From Ga0077555 sp050187415 (lineage in GTDB: Bacteria; Pseudomonadota; Alphaproteobacteria; Rhizobiales; Hyphomicrobiaceae), in NCBI GenBank assembly GCA_050187415.1, contig JBFWXN010000020.1:9868-73867 (forward strand): DNA of 64,000 nucleotides, written 5' to 3'. A model generated the notes under the pieces. It searched no databases. It saw only the letters and a list, made by a program, of their open reading frames with translations, and was not told the DNA's origin. The translations under genes and the position numbers were made by a program. Of the stretch, positions 27,981 to 38,759 are shown piece after piece; within the stretch, counting starts at the first letter, position 1; every line of letters begins with the position of its first letter.

Positions 27981-28694
27981 ATGCAGGCCTTTCTTCTCGG
28001 TTTGGCAACGTTGGCACTCGGTCTTCTCGGACTGAGCGCTTTCGCGCGGGCCAATCCCCACGTGCTCGCGCGACGCTCTCGCAGCATCCTCGGCGCAGCG
28101 ACGCTGGCGGTCGCGGGCGTCGTTTTGCTGCGCGGTGCGGCGCATGTCGCGTTTGGCCTGGGCATGGTGGGCCTTTGGCTTCTCTCCGGTGGTCGCGGGC
28201 TGCCGTTCGGCGGGTCCGGAACGGAGGCGGCCGACGACAGCGACGGCCGGTCCTCGACGGTGCGGACCGACCATCTCGAGATGCAGCTCCATCATGCGAG
28301 CGGCAAGATGCGGGGCCGGGTGCTGAAAGGGTTCTTCCAGGGCCGCCGGCTCGAGACATTGAAGCCGGTGGAGCTGGCCCACTTGTGGCAGGACTGCCGC
28401 TTCGTCGATCCGCAATCGGCCCAGCTCGTCGAAGCCTACCTCGACCGGCTGCATCCGACGTGGCGCGACGACATGGCCCGCGCCGAGGCGGACGCACCGC
28501 GCGGCGCCGACGGCCGCATGACGCAAGCCGAGGCGCTCGACATCCTCGGTCTCAAGGGCGAGGCCACGGCCGACGACATCCGCCGGGCGCATCGCGAGCT
28601 GATGCTCAAAATGCATCCGGACCGCGGCGGCTCGACCTATCTGGCAGCAAAGATCAACGAGGCCAAGGACGTGGCGCTCGACGCGCTCGGCTAG
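27981..28694 (+). CDS. Membrane-anchored J-domain (DnaJ-like) protein
   Basis: A 237-residue co-chaperone-like protein. Two or three hydrophobic segments at about 1-20, 36-50 and 53-70 anchor it in the inner membrane. A linker region (about 95-175) follows with the conserved LEMQLHHASGKMRGRVLKGFF. A C-terminal J domain spans about 180-237 with the HPD motif at 212-214 (LMLKMHPDRGG). The domain order, membrane first and J domain last, is like TIM14/Pam18 and alphaproteobacterial relatives rather than classical DnaJ. It should stimulate an Hsp70 near the membrane. Its coupling to the VWA gene suggests a joint task, not established from sequence. Confidence 0.9.
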   Translation: MQAFLLGLATLALGLLGLSAFARANPHVLARRSRSILGAATLAVAGVVLLRGAAHVAFGLGMVGLWLLSGGRGLPFGGSGTEAADDSDGRSSTVRTDHLEMQLHHASGKMRGRVLKGFFQGRRLETLKPVELAHLWQDCRFVDPQSAQLVEAYLDRLHPTWRDDMARAEADAPRGADGRMTQAEALDILGLKGEATADDIRRAHRELMLKMHPDRGGSTYLAAKINEAKDVALDALG

Positions 28695-28790
28695 GAGGCA
28701 ATGGCGCGTCATTCCGTCGGGCGTTTTCGAAGGGTGACAAAGTCCGCTTGGGCCTGCTCGATGCGCGTCGCCTACTTGCCCCGCTCGGCC

Positions 28791-29423
28791 CTACTTGCAA
28801 GGTGTCGAGCAGGCAACCTCCTCGCGGCCCTCGACGCTGCCACGATAAAGCGAGACGCGCTCTCGATAGCATTTCGAGCCTTCCTGGACGATGCGCAGCA
28901 CGAGCCCCTTCTGCGGCATGGCCTGACACATCACCTTCATGCCGGCGCTTCCGCCGGATGCCGGCGCGCCCTGCGCCAGCCGCATCGGCGCGTCCCCCGC
29001 GTGCGCGATCGCTCCGATCCGCTCGAGGAACGAGACCGTGCCCGCCTTCTGGAGTTGGCCAAAGCCAATCCATTCATAGGCCGCCTTTCCGTTTTGCGCG
29101 GTGACCTTGATCGATACGTCGCCCGTCTTGCCGCATGCCCCCGCGTCGACGCGCGTGCCCTGGGCTGTGCTCAACGCACGATAGTCGATGCGGCAGTCGA
29201 AGTTCCGCACCCAGATGTCGTACTGCTCGAGGCGGTGCGCGACCTCCTTGTAGGGGATGCCGTGCGCCCACGACTGGTAGACCGTCATCGCTGTTGGAAT
29301 GGCACCGCCCACGGCCGCCGCAATCGCAATGACGCGGGCAGCGAGCAACGTCTTGGCGAGCGGTCCTCGTTTTGAATCTTCCTGCATCGTGGCGTAGACC
29401 GCCCGAGGATTGAGCTCCGACAT
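28791..29423 (-). CDS. Small membrane-anchored protein of unknown function
   Basis: Function not recognised. The 210-residue protein has a short cytoplasmic N-terminus, one helix at about 25-47 (LLAARVIAIAAAVGGAIPTAMTV) and a soluble domain, probably periplasmic. That domain has several cysteines (FDCRID, GACG, VMCQA, SKCYRE, ACSTPC) which could form disulfides. The ATG at 29423 has GGGAGG seven bases upstream, a strong site that decides the start. It converges on the J-domain gene and diverges from katG. Confidence 0.75.
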   Translation of the reverse strand: MSELNPRAVYATMQEDSKRGPLAKTLLAARVIAIAAAVGGAIPTAMTVYQSWAHGIPYKEVAHRLEQYDIWVRNFDCRIDYRALSTAQGTRVDAGACGKTGDVSIKVTAQNGKAAYEWIGFGQLQKAGTVSFLERIGAIAHAGDAPMRLAQGAPASGGSAGMKVMCQAMPQKGLVLRIVQEGSKCYRERVSLYRGSVEGREEVACSTPCK

Positions 29424-29693
29424 GGCGAAACCTCCCGTTCTCCGGATCGTCCCGGATGTGGTGGATAGCTGCAAAGCACGGCGTTCGTGCGGCAACGAGC
29501 CGAAGTCGACGCTCATGGCGTCGTTGGTCTGCCGAGTAACCTGTCTCCCGGTGCGTGATGCCATTCGACTTGGTGAAATCGGGGCACCACCGTCGCTTGC
29601 GCCACCCGTTCACGTCCGGTTACGATCCGGTCCGCAGGAGGATACGAGGAGGCGAACGGGCAATCGCCCATCGTCTTGCTTATCGGTCGGGAC

Positions 29694-29721
29694 CGGCGCC
29701 TTGAGGCCACGCAAGGCGCCG
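29694..29721. promoter_or_regulatory. Perfect 10-bp inverted repeat upstream of katG
   Basis: CGGCGCCTTG and CAAGGCGCCG flank an 8-base centre, about 130 bases before the katG start. It could be an operator or a transcript hairpin. Confidence 0.5.
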
Positions 29722-29801
29722 CGAAGCAGATAGCGCGTAGTGTCAATGCGGTAGGACCTTTTCACGGGCTATCACGCCGCCGACCATCCTGGATCAATCA
29801 A

Positions 29802-29821
29802 GCCTTGGTGCGGACCAAGGC
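29802..29821. promoter_or_regulatory. Perfect 8-bp inverted repeat next to the katG start
   Basis: GCCTTGGT and ACCAAGGC flank GCGG, ending 27 bases before the katG ATG. The position suits a repressor operator at the promoter or a 5'-leader hairpin. It shares CCTTG/CAAGG with the larger repeat about 100 bases upstream. Confidence 0.5.
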
Positions 29822-29848
29822 AATGCCTAACAGACGATCGGAGAGAGC

Positions 29849-32014
<2,166 letters not shown>

Positions 32015-32037
32015 TCGACCTTCGCCGAAGACTCCAG

Positions 32038-32071
32038 AAACGGCGCTTCAAGGCAACTTGATGCGCCGTTT
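32038..32071 (+). terminator. katG terminator
   Basis: A perfect 9-bp stem AAACGGCGC/GCGCCGTTT with a 16-base loop starts 23 bases after the katG stop codon. The T-rich right arm supports intrinsic termination. Confidence 0.75.
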
Positions 32072-32170
32072 CGCGTTTGGACGCGTGCCGAGAAGCGGCG
32101 ATCGGTGGTGCGGGCAAACCTTGCTTTACCCGCATGCGCGTCACGGCGCGCGCACAAATCCGGGCGGTGG

Positions 32171-33655
32171 TCAGGCCAGATCGAGCGGGAAGATCGGCCG
32201 CCTGACGTGGCGGAACGGCAGCTTGCCGATGTCGTTCGACGTGATGCCGTTGCCCTCGTCGACGATCAGCACCTCGCTTGCGATCGGCTGGTAGGCGCCG
32301 CGGAAGTGCTGCATCGACTTCACGACGAGGACGGCGCGCTGCTTCGGGTCGATGCCGAGCGACGTGAAATACGTCAGGCAATAATTCTGGTAGCGCTTCG
32401 AAGCGAGCACAACCTCGACGCCGCCGATCTTGAACACGGCCGACGGTCCCATATCGATCTGTATGCCGCGCTGCATCTGGCATTCGAGCTTGAAGCGCCC
32501 GTCGGTCAATGCGGTCACGGTGCCTTCGGCCTCGATCGTCGGGCCGAACATCGGATCGATCTTGCCGCCGACGGCGAGCGTGAGCGTCGCGCCGACGCCG
32601 GCCTTGTGGCAGGCTGCGGCCGCGGCAGGATCGCAGATCGGCGAGATGGCTGCATCGGTGAGGCCGGCGTCGAGCATGGCTTTCAGGAGGCCGGTCGAAT
32701 CGGAATAGCCGCCGCCGCCGGGATTATCGGCATAGTCAGCGATGACGACAGGGGCGCCGATCTTGGCCGTCTTTTTGGCAATACTCACGGCCTCGGTGGC
32801 CGTCAGCGGCTTCAGCGATGTGCGGTGCCGCGTCTCCCAGGCATGAGTCATGATCCGCATCGCCAACTCGCGGTACCGGGGATCGTAGCCCTCGCCGATC
32901 ACGAGCGCCGAGGGGCCGACGTCGGGGATGTCCGCCTTCGAGAACCCGGCGAGGACGGAAACCGAATGAACGCCCTTCGTCGTCAGCATGCCCTGTGCCA
33001 TGGCCAGCGCTTCCGTCATGGGCCCCGGCGTCGTCGTGCGGCCATGGTCGAGGCCGTCGATCATCACGCTCTGCGCCAGCGTCACGGTCGGATGGATCTC
33101 GCCCGCCAGCGTGCGCGCGATCAAGTCGCTGCATTCGGTGGCGATCTCGTAGAGATCGATGTGGGGATACGTGCGATAGGCCACGATCACGTCGGCGTTC
33201 TGGGCCATCGCGTGGGTAACGTTGGCGTGCAGATCGAGCGTCACGCCGATCGGCACGCTCAGACCCACCTTCTGCCGGATCAGTCGGAGCAGGCTGCCCT
33301 CGCCGTCGGGCGTATGCTCGCAGACCATGGCGCCATGCAATTGCAACAGCACCGCATCGACAGGTCCTTCCCGATCGATTGCCGCCAGCATGTGACCGGC
33401 AAAGGTGTCGAAGGCCTCCCTGGTGACGAGGCCCGACGGGGTCGCGTCGCCAACGATCGAAAGCACGGGCTGCCAGCCATGCCGGGTGCAGGCATCGAGA
33501 AAGGCGCAAACCTCGGTCTCGGTACCGGCGTAGGCGGATGCGATCGCGTCACCGATATAGAAGCTTCGCGATTTGTAGGCATCGAGCCCCGTCGGCAGCT
33601 TCGAGAACGTGTTGGTCTCGTGCTTGAAACCGCCGATCAGTATTTTGCGCGCCAT
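32171..33655 (-). CDS. M81-family metallopeptidase (MlrC-like)
   Basis: A 494-residue member of the M81 family, named after microcystinase C, predicted zinc-dependent and cytoplasmic. Metal ligands are expected in the N-terminal GGFKHETNTFS (His12, Glu13) and in VTLDLHANVTHAMAQNADVIVAYRTYPHID. QLHGAMVCEHTPDGEG and YADNPGGGGYSDSTGLL, with a C-terminal ASKRYQNYCLTYFTSLGIDP, are also family hallmarks. The ATG at 33655 follows AAAGG; a TTG three codons earlier is the alternative. Family members outside microcystin degraders are common in hydantoin/amide catabolism loci, and hyuAB is nearby. The substrate is unknown. Confidence 0.9.
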   Translation of the reverse strand: MARKILIGGFKHETNTFSKLPTGLDAYKSRSFYIGDAIASAYAGTETEVCAFLDACTRHGWQPVLSIVGDATPSGLVTREAFDTFAGHMLAAIDREGPVDAVLLQLHGAMVCEHTPDGEGSLLRLIRQKVGLSVPIGVTLDLHANVTHAMAQNADVIVAYRTYPHIDLYEIATECSDLIARTLAGEIHPTVTLAQSVMIDGLDHGRTTTPGPMTEALAMAQGMLTTKGVHSVSVLAGFSKADIPDVGPSALVIGEGYDPRYRELAMRIMTHAWETRHRTSLKPLTATEAVSIAKKTAKIGAPVVIADYADNPGGGGYSDSTGLLKAMLDAGLTDAAISPICDPAAAAACHKAGVGATLTLAVGGKIDPMFGPTIEAEGTVTALTDGRFKLECQMQRGIQIDMGPSAVFKIGGVEVVLASKRYQNYCLTYFTSLGIDPKQRAVLVVKSMQHFRGAYQPIASEVLIVDEGNGITSNDIGKLPFRHVRRPIFPLDLA

Positions 33656-33855
33656 CGCGTCCAACCTTTGTCCCGTGCCCGAGCGGCGCGCTCGAGCACG
33701 AACGCGCCAGCCTTATCTCTAGCGCGCACGGACGCGGGCTTCACGCAGCATTTCCAGACGGCCTGCGCAACGGCTTGCCATCGCATCGCACAGGTTGCAC
33801 GGGCTGCGGTCGGACGTCGGCCGCCCGGGCCGCACCATGATACGCGCGCCCGGCC

Positions 33856-35367
33856 TCAGTCGGCCGTCTTCATGATGAAGGGATTGCCTCCGCCGGGACC
33901 GTTGTTGATCCAGACGCTTTTCGATTGGAGATAAGCGTCGATCGCCTCGGCGCCGTTCTCGCGCCCCAGACCGGATGCCTTGTAGCCGCCGAACGGCATC
34001 ATGAAACTGACCGCGCGATAGGTGTTCACCCAGACCGTGCCCGCCTTGATGCGGCGGGCCATGGTATGCGCCCGCTTGACCGATTGGGTCCACACGCCCG
34101 AGCCGAGGCCATAGGCGATGTCGTTGGCGATGCGGACGGCGTCGTCCTCGTCCTTGAACTTGATCACCGAGAGGACGGGTCCGAACACCTCCTCCTGGGC
34201 GATGCGCATCGTGTTCTCGACGCCGGTGAAAATGGTGGGCTTGACGAAATACTTGCCACCGCCCTCCTCCTTCGTGGCCGGGCCGCCGCCGAGCACACAG
34301 CGCGCACCTTCGCCTTTGGCGATATCAATATAGCCAAGGATCTTCTCGTACTGGGGGGGCGTCGTGACAGGGCCGACCTGGGTGTCATAGAGGCTCGGAT
34401 CGCCAAGGCGGGCCTGCTTCGCCATGGCGACCAGCTTCTCGACGAACTGGTCGTGAATGGTTTCCTGCACGAGAAGTCGAGAGCCGGCGATGCACGTCTG
34501 CCCGGTGGCCGCGAATATACCCGAGATGGCGCCGCTCACGGCATCGTCCAGGATGCAATCGTCGAACACGATGTTGGGAGACTTGCCGCCAAGCTCGAGC
34601 GACACCTTCTTGAACGTGCGCGCGGCAAGTTCGTTGACGCGGGCCCCCGTCGCCGTCCCGCCCGTGAAGGCGACCTTGGCGACGCTCGGGTGCGTGACGA
34701 GCGGCTCGCCGACGACTGCGCCGTAGCCGGTCACGACGTTGACAACTCCGGGCGGGATTTCGGCCTCTTCGATGACGAGCTTCATGAACTCGAGCATCGA
34801 GGCGGACGTGTATTCCGATGGCTTGATGACGATCGTGCAGCCGGCGGCGAGTGCCGGCGCCATCTTCCAACCCGCCAGCATCAGCGGTGAATTCCACGGC
34901 GTGATGAAGGCGCACACGCCCACCGGCTCGCGCAGGATGTAGTTGAAGTGATCCGGCCGGTCGACAGGCACGACGGCACCCTGAATTTTGTCCGCCATGC
35001 CACCATAATAATAGAACCATTCGGGCAGATACTTCGTCTGCGCCGCCATCTCGGAGATCAACTTGCCGTTGTCGCGCACCTCGATCCGGGCCAGATGCTC
35101 GGCGTGTTTTTCGATGAGGGCCGCGATACGCCGCATGGCCCTACCGCGCGCGGTTGCGGTCATTTTCGGCCATGGGCCCGTCTCGAAGGCGCGCGACGCC
35201 GCTTCGACGGCGCGCCGCACGTCGGTCTCGTCGCACTCCGGAATGCGCGCCCACGGTTCGCCCGTATAGGGGTCACTGGTCAGGAACGTCTTGCCGGATG
35301 CGGCCCCGGTCCACTTCCCGTCGATGTAGGTCTGATAGTCCACCAGCGTTGTCGGGCGATCTTGCAT
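33856..35367 (-). CDS. NAD(P)-dependent aldehyde dehydrogenase
   Basis: A 503-residue aldehyde dehydrogenase oxidising an aldehyde to its acid. PWNSPLMLAGWKMAPALAAGCTIVIKPSEYT is the cofactor loop, FTGGTATGARV the nucleotide-binding turn, SLELGGKSPNIVF holds the general-base Glu and GQTCIAGSR the catalytic Cys. The C-terminal PFGGYKASGLGRENG motif is present. GAGAGGAGG lies six bases before the ATG. It may act in the same catabolic block as the M81 peptidase downstream. The substrate is not determined. Confidence 0.93.
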   Translation of the reverse strand: MQDRPTTLVDYQTYIDGKWTGAASGKTFLTSDPYTGEPWARIPECDETDVRRAVEAASRAFETGPWPKMTATARGRAMRRIAALIEKHAEHLARIEVRDNGKLISEMAAQTKYLPEWFYYYGGMADKIQGAVVPVDRPDHFNYILREPVGVCAFITPWNSPLMLAGWKMAPALAAGCTIVIKPSEYTSASMLEFMKLVIEEAEIPPGVVNVVTGYGAVVGEPLVTHPSVAKVAFTGGTATGARVNELAARTFKKVSLELGGKSPNIVFDDCILDDAVSGAISGIFAATGQTCIAGSRLLVQETIHDQFVEKLVAMAKQARLGDPSLYDTQVGPVTTPPQYEKILGYIDIAKGEGARCVLGGGPATKEEGGGKYFVKPTIFTGVENTMRIAQEEVFGPVLSVIKFKDEDDAVRIANDIAYGLGSGVWTQSVKRAHTMARRIKAGTVWVNTYRAVSFMMPFGGYKASGLGRENGAEAIDAYLQSKSVWINNGPGGGNPFIMKTAD

Positions 35368-35624
35368 GATTGCCTCCTCTCAGATTGCGGAATCCGCGCG
35401 ACGACCGCCAACCCGGCAGGGCAGCTGATCGAGATGTCCCATGCAATTTAGCCAACCAGGGGGCTCACGGCCAGTGACAGGCAGGCAGCGCTAAGTGCTG
35501 GCAGCAGCGTCGCCATGACGACCCGCGTCCGGGGCTCGCCGCGAAACCCAGCCGCAGCGCAGTTCGACGTCCGCCAGCCGGTGCGCACTGGCGCACGTAA
35601 GCAGAAATCGGCCAACCGCTTCGA

Positions 35625-35837
35625 TCAGCCCGAGCCGCCCCGTCCCTCGATGACGCGCAGGCCGCCTCGTGGCGCAGTCGCTGGCTGGTTGGTCGCCACA
35701 TCCAACAGATGCCGGCCTATGAGCGCCGCGAGAGACGCCAGTCGTTCCTCGGAAACTTCGGGATCGTCGGCTGCATCAGCCAAAGTTCGCAACAAGGCAG
35801 CAGCATGCACGCGACTTTCCACCACGCGAGACGCCAT
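35625..35837 (-). CDS. Small hypothetical protein
   Basis: Function not recognised. The 70-residue acidic helical protein reads MASRVVESRVHAAALLRTLA at the start and LASLAALIGRHLLDVATN in the middle. The ATG at 35837 is preceded by GAGGGGGATCAGGGG, a plausible ribosome binding site. The frame stays open upstream, but that part is Arg-rich and unlikely to be coding. It points away from the fibre gene at 36058 and may be a regulator or companion of it, which is only inference from position. Confidence 0.55.
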   Translation of the reverse strand: MASRVVESRVHAAALLRTLADAADDPEVSEERLASLAALIGRHLLDVATNQPATAPRGGLRVIEGRGGSG

Positions 35838-36057
35838 CCCCTGATCCCCCTCTGTGCGACGCTCGTCGAGCTTGTCCCGAGACGGTCGTCGACGCAACTG
35901 CTGTCCGACATATCCACAGGCTGCGAAGCGACGAAAGCCTGACTGACCGCTTGGCGTCGCCTCGGTCCCAGCGCAACGGTCCGAAGTTATCCCCGCCGCT
36001 CCGGGCCGCTTCATACTCGCTCGCAAGATCGCCCTTCAGCCGCGAGACCCGACCCGC

Positions 36058-38163
36058 ATGGACGCGACACCGAACCTCGACCTGCCCTACATCATGGCCG
36101 CCCAGGCCCAGAAGCACGTGACGCACAACGAGGCGATCCGCGTGCTGGACGCCATCGTGCAGCTTGCGGTGCTCGACAGGGACCTCGATGCGCCGCCTGC
36201 CTCTCCGGCCGAGGGCGACAGGTACATCGTCGCCACCTCGGCATCCGGCGGGTGGACCGGCCACGACCTCGAAGTGGCAGCCTTCCAGGATGGCGCTTGG
36301 TCCTTCTACGCCCCGGCAGAAGGCTGGCTCGCCTGGGTCGCCGACGAAGACAGCCTCGTTGCGTGGGACGGCGCGGACTGGGTTGCGACAAGCGGCGCGA
36401 CAAACCTCAACCCCGCGGCGCTGGTCGGCGTCAACACCACAGCCGACGCCACCAACCGCCTTGCCGCAAAGTCCGATGCGGTGCTGTTCAGCCACGACGA
36501 CGTGACGCCGGGGACGGGCGACCAGCGCACCATCCTGAACAAGGCGGCGGCCGGCAACACGGCGTCGTTCGTCTACCAGACCGCCTTTTCCGGCCGTGCC
36601 GAGATCGGCCTTGCCGGTGACGACGATTTCTCGTTCAAGGTGTCGGCCGACGGGGCGGTGTGGACCGAAGCGCTGCGCTTGAAGAAAGACGGCTCGGCAG
36701 TCGTCGCCGGCGTGCCGGTCCGGCACACCGCGCCACCGAAGCTGCCGACCTACACGGTGGCAACTCGACCCTCGGCCGCCACCTATGCGGCCGGCTCGCT
36801 CATCTACGTGTCCGACTGGCCGGGCGGCGGCATCGCCATGGTCTCGGACGGGACGGCTTGGCGCCCGGTGCCGCGCCGCCGCGGTCGCGTGTCGGAGATC
36901 CTCGATGGCGACGAGGGCGTAGCCTTCAACTTCGGCCTGGCACGCGGCCTCGTTGCCGACTTCACCGGCTCCTTGTCCGTAAGCGGCCGTGCCGACGACA
37001 TGGTGACGCTGACCCGCGCCTCCGATGGCACCTTCATCGGCTCCAACGGGCTGCTGCAAAGCGCCTCGAGCAACGTGCTGCGCTATACGTATGATCCCGT
37101 TGCCCGCGATAAAGGACGGTTGCTGCTCGAGGGCGCGGCGACGAACCTACTCGTCAGGTCGGCAGAATTCGGGTCGTGGAGCGCAGCGCAATGCAGCGTT
37201 TCGAGCAATGCGGCGGCGGCACCGGACGGCACGACGACCGCCGACAAGATCGTCGAGGACAGCGCCACCAACAGCCACTATCTCCTGCTCGGCGCGACGG
37301 GGACCACGAACACCAATCAGCATGTGTTCAGCGTTTGGGCCAAGGCGGACAGCAGGAGCGTTATCCGCCTCCGCTTTTTCGAAGGCTCGACGTTCACCCG
37401 AAACGTGTTTGCGGACTTTGACCTATCTGCGGGCACTGCGTCGGCGGCAACGACAGGCGGCGCCACGGCGACGTCGGCGGGCATAGAAGCCTTTGCGGGT
37501 GGGTGGTATCGGTGCTGGGTCTCCTGCGTGCTGGGCGGGTCGGACACAACGATCCAGGCCCGAGTGCACATTCTCAGTGCCGTTGGGGTTTCATCCTACG
37601 CTGGCGACGGCACGTCCGGCCTTTACGTCTGGGGTGCCCAGCTGGAGGTCGGCTCGGTCCCCACGAGCTATATCGCCACCACGTCATCCACGGCCACGCG
37701 CTCCGCGGACAGCCTTGTCGTCGGCCCGAGCACCTTCCCGGTGCAGGCGAGCGGCGAGTGCACGCTCTATGTGCGCTGGCGCATCAAGAGCCAAACAGCG
37801 TCCACGTCCGGAAAGGTCCGGGCGACGAACAGCAGCGATAGCGAGTACATCTCGTTTCGGGAAACGACCGTCATCGGTGGCGCGGATTTGGCCGTCTACG
37901 ATAACCCCGCATTTGTGGTCGATACAGCTTCGCAAGCGATCACCCTCGGCGCCGAATATGCCCTGGCGGCAAGTGTGCGCGCCAACGACGCAAAGTTCTA
38001 CGTCAATGGCGCGCAGTTCGCGGCCGACACCAGTTTGACCGTGCCGACCATCGATCGCCTGGCCATTACCCCCGGCTCCGGCTCCATCTACGAAATCGAC
38101 GAGATTGCCTACATCGCGCGTGCGCTCGGCGCCGCCGAATTGGCCGCGCTTACTGCTCTTTAG
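36058..38163 (+). CDS. DUF2793/phage fibre-like protein
   Basis: A 701-residue structural protein of phage type. Residues 1-105 match DUF2793 (LDLPYIMAAQAQKHVTHNEAIRVLDAIVQLAV, then EGDRYIV, AFQDGAWSFYAPAEGWLAWV). Residues about 110-270 are a beta-rich stalk. About 355-570 resemble a phage head-spike/fibre carbohydrate-binding region (TNLLVRSAEFGSWS, VFSVWAKADSRS, GLYVWGAQLEVGSVPTSYI). The C-terminus is LamG-like (FYVNGAQFAADTSL, IARALGAAELAALTAL). There is no signal peptide, as expected for a virion or tail component. No other phage structural genes are near, so it is an orphan fibre module. A strong hairpin starts two bases after the stop. Confidence 0.85.
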   Translation: MDATPNLDLPYIMAAQAQKHVTHNEAIRVLDAIVQLAVLDRDLDAPPASPAEGDRYIVATSASGGWTGHDLEVAAFQDGAWSFYAPAEGWLAWVADEDSLVAWDGADWVATSGATNLNPAALVGVNTTADATNRLAAKSDAVLFSHDDVTPGTGDQRTILNKAAAGNTASFVYQTAFSGRAEIGLAGDDDFSFKVSADGAVWTEALRLKKDGSAVVAGVPVRHTAPPKLPTYTVATRPSAATYAAGSLIYVSDWPGGGIAMVSDGTAWRPVPRRRGRVSEILDGDEGVAFNFGLARGLVADFTGSLSVSGRADDMVTLTRASDGTFIGSNGLLQSASSNVLRYTYDPVARDKGRLLLEGAATNLLVRSAEFGSWSAAQCSVSSNAAAAPDGTTTADKIVEDSATNSHYLLLGATGTTNTNQHVFSVWAKADSRSVIRLRFFEGSTFTRNVFADFDLSAGTASAATTGGATATSAGIEAFAGGWYRCWVSCVLGGSDTTIQARVHILSAVGVSSYAGDGTSGLYVWGAQLEVGSVPTSYIATTSSTATRSADSLVVGPSTFPVQASGECTLYVRWRIKSQTASTSGKVRATNSSDSEYISFRETTVIGGADLAVYDNPAFVVDTASQAITLGAEYALAASVRANDAKFYVNGAQFAADTSLTVPTIDRLAITPGSGSIYEIDEIAYIARALGAAELAALTAL

Positions 38164-38165
38164 TG

Positions 38166-38202
38166 GCGCGCACCGACTCGCCGGAGGCGAGCCGGTGCGC
38201 GC
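38166..38202 (+). terminator. Very strong hairpin after the fibre gene
   Basis: A 17-bp stem with a single mismatch (GCGCGCACCGACTCGCC against GGCGAGCCGGTGCGCGC) and a 3-base loop begins two bases after the stop codon. No T-run follows. It can act as a terminator, attenuator or mRNA stabiliser. Confidence 0.7.
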
Positions 38203-38272
38203 GGTATCCGAGGCGTGGTGAGGGTGCGTACCGCGCAATGATGCGAAGACCGTCTCGGCCCGGCTCAGCCAC

Positions 38273-38313
38273 GTCGCTGGCGGCCGGCTCCCCGCAGGGG
38301 AGTCGCCAGCGAC
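38273..38313 (+). terminator. Second hairpin in the fibre-companion gap
   Basis: GTCGCTGGCG pairs with CGCCAGCGAC (10 bp) and, inside a bulge, CTCCCC pairs with GGGGAG around a GCA loop. It ends 18 bases before the start of the next gene, an odd place for a plain terminator. Confidence 0.6.
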
Positions 38314-38331
38314 AAACGAAAGACCAGGACA

Positions 38332-38706
38332 ATGCTAAACCATTTTCTTAAGTTCGAAAGCGAAGCCGACGCCAAAGCCGCGCTGACCGCCTACGCTCCC
38401 GATGGCGAATGGGATATGTCGCGCGTCATTCCCGGTCAGCGCGTCGTGCTGGCGCGCGCGGTGTGGGACCACAGCGACCCTGACAACCCGACCGAGGTAT
38501 CGCCCGAGGCGATCTTGCCCGGTTACTTCGTGACGATATCGCTGCCGGACCTCGACGAGGCCCTGCGCGATCTCCCCGACACTGCCTGCCGCCTGATCGG
38601 CGACAGCGTGGCGGGGGGACTCGTCTACAAGGCACCGAACCTCGACGAAGGACTACTCGCTACGGCGATCATCGAGCCAGTGCCTTCGGGATCGGTTTAC
38701 TTTTAG
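38332..38706 (+). CDS. Small protein following the fibre gene
   Basis: Function not recognised. The 124-residue acidic protein starts MLNHFLKFESEADAKAAL and contains DMSRVIPGQRVVLARAVWDH and ILPGYFVTISLPDLDEALRDLPDTACRLIGD. It has no signal or membrane segment. AGGAC lies just before the ATG. Phage fibre genes are often followed by a small chaperone or accessory gene, and this protein sits in that place, but it shows no motif of known fibre-assembly proteins. Confidence 0.72.
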   Translation: MLNHFLKFESEADAKAALTAYAPDGEWDMSRVIPGQRVVLARAVWDHSDPDNPTEVSPEAILPGYFVTISLPDLDEALRDLPDTACRLIGDSVAGGLVYKAPNLDEGLLATAIIEPVPSGSVYF

Positions 38707-38759
38707 GGATCGCCGGCTACTGCGCTCAACGCAGCCCGCCCGAGTTCGCCCCACGTCCG

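Larger units (their letters stand above)
29424..29848. other. Divergent region upstream of katG with two inverted repeats
   Basis: This gap holds the promoter of katG and that of the small membrane protein. Two perfect inverted repeats, listed separately, lie on the katG side. I did not find a clear OxyR or Fur box, nor a coding frame worth calling. Confidence 0.5.

Noticed and set aside
32105..33934. Open frame of 609 codons on the plus strand opposite the M81 peptidase
   Set aside because: The minus strand encodes a complete M81 family protein with a good start. The plus frame has no recognisable domain.
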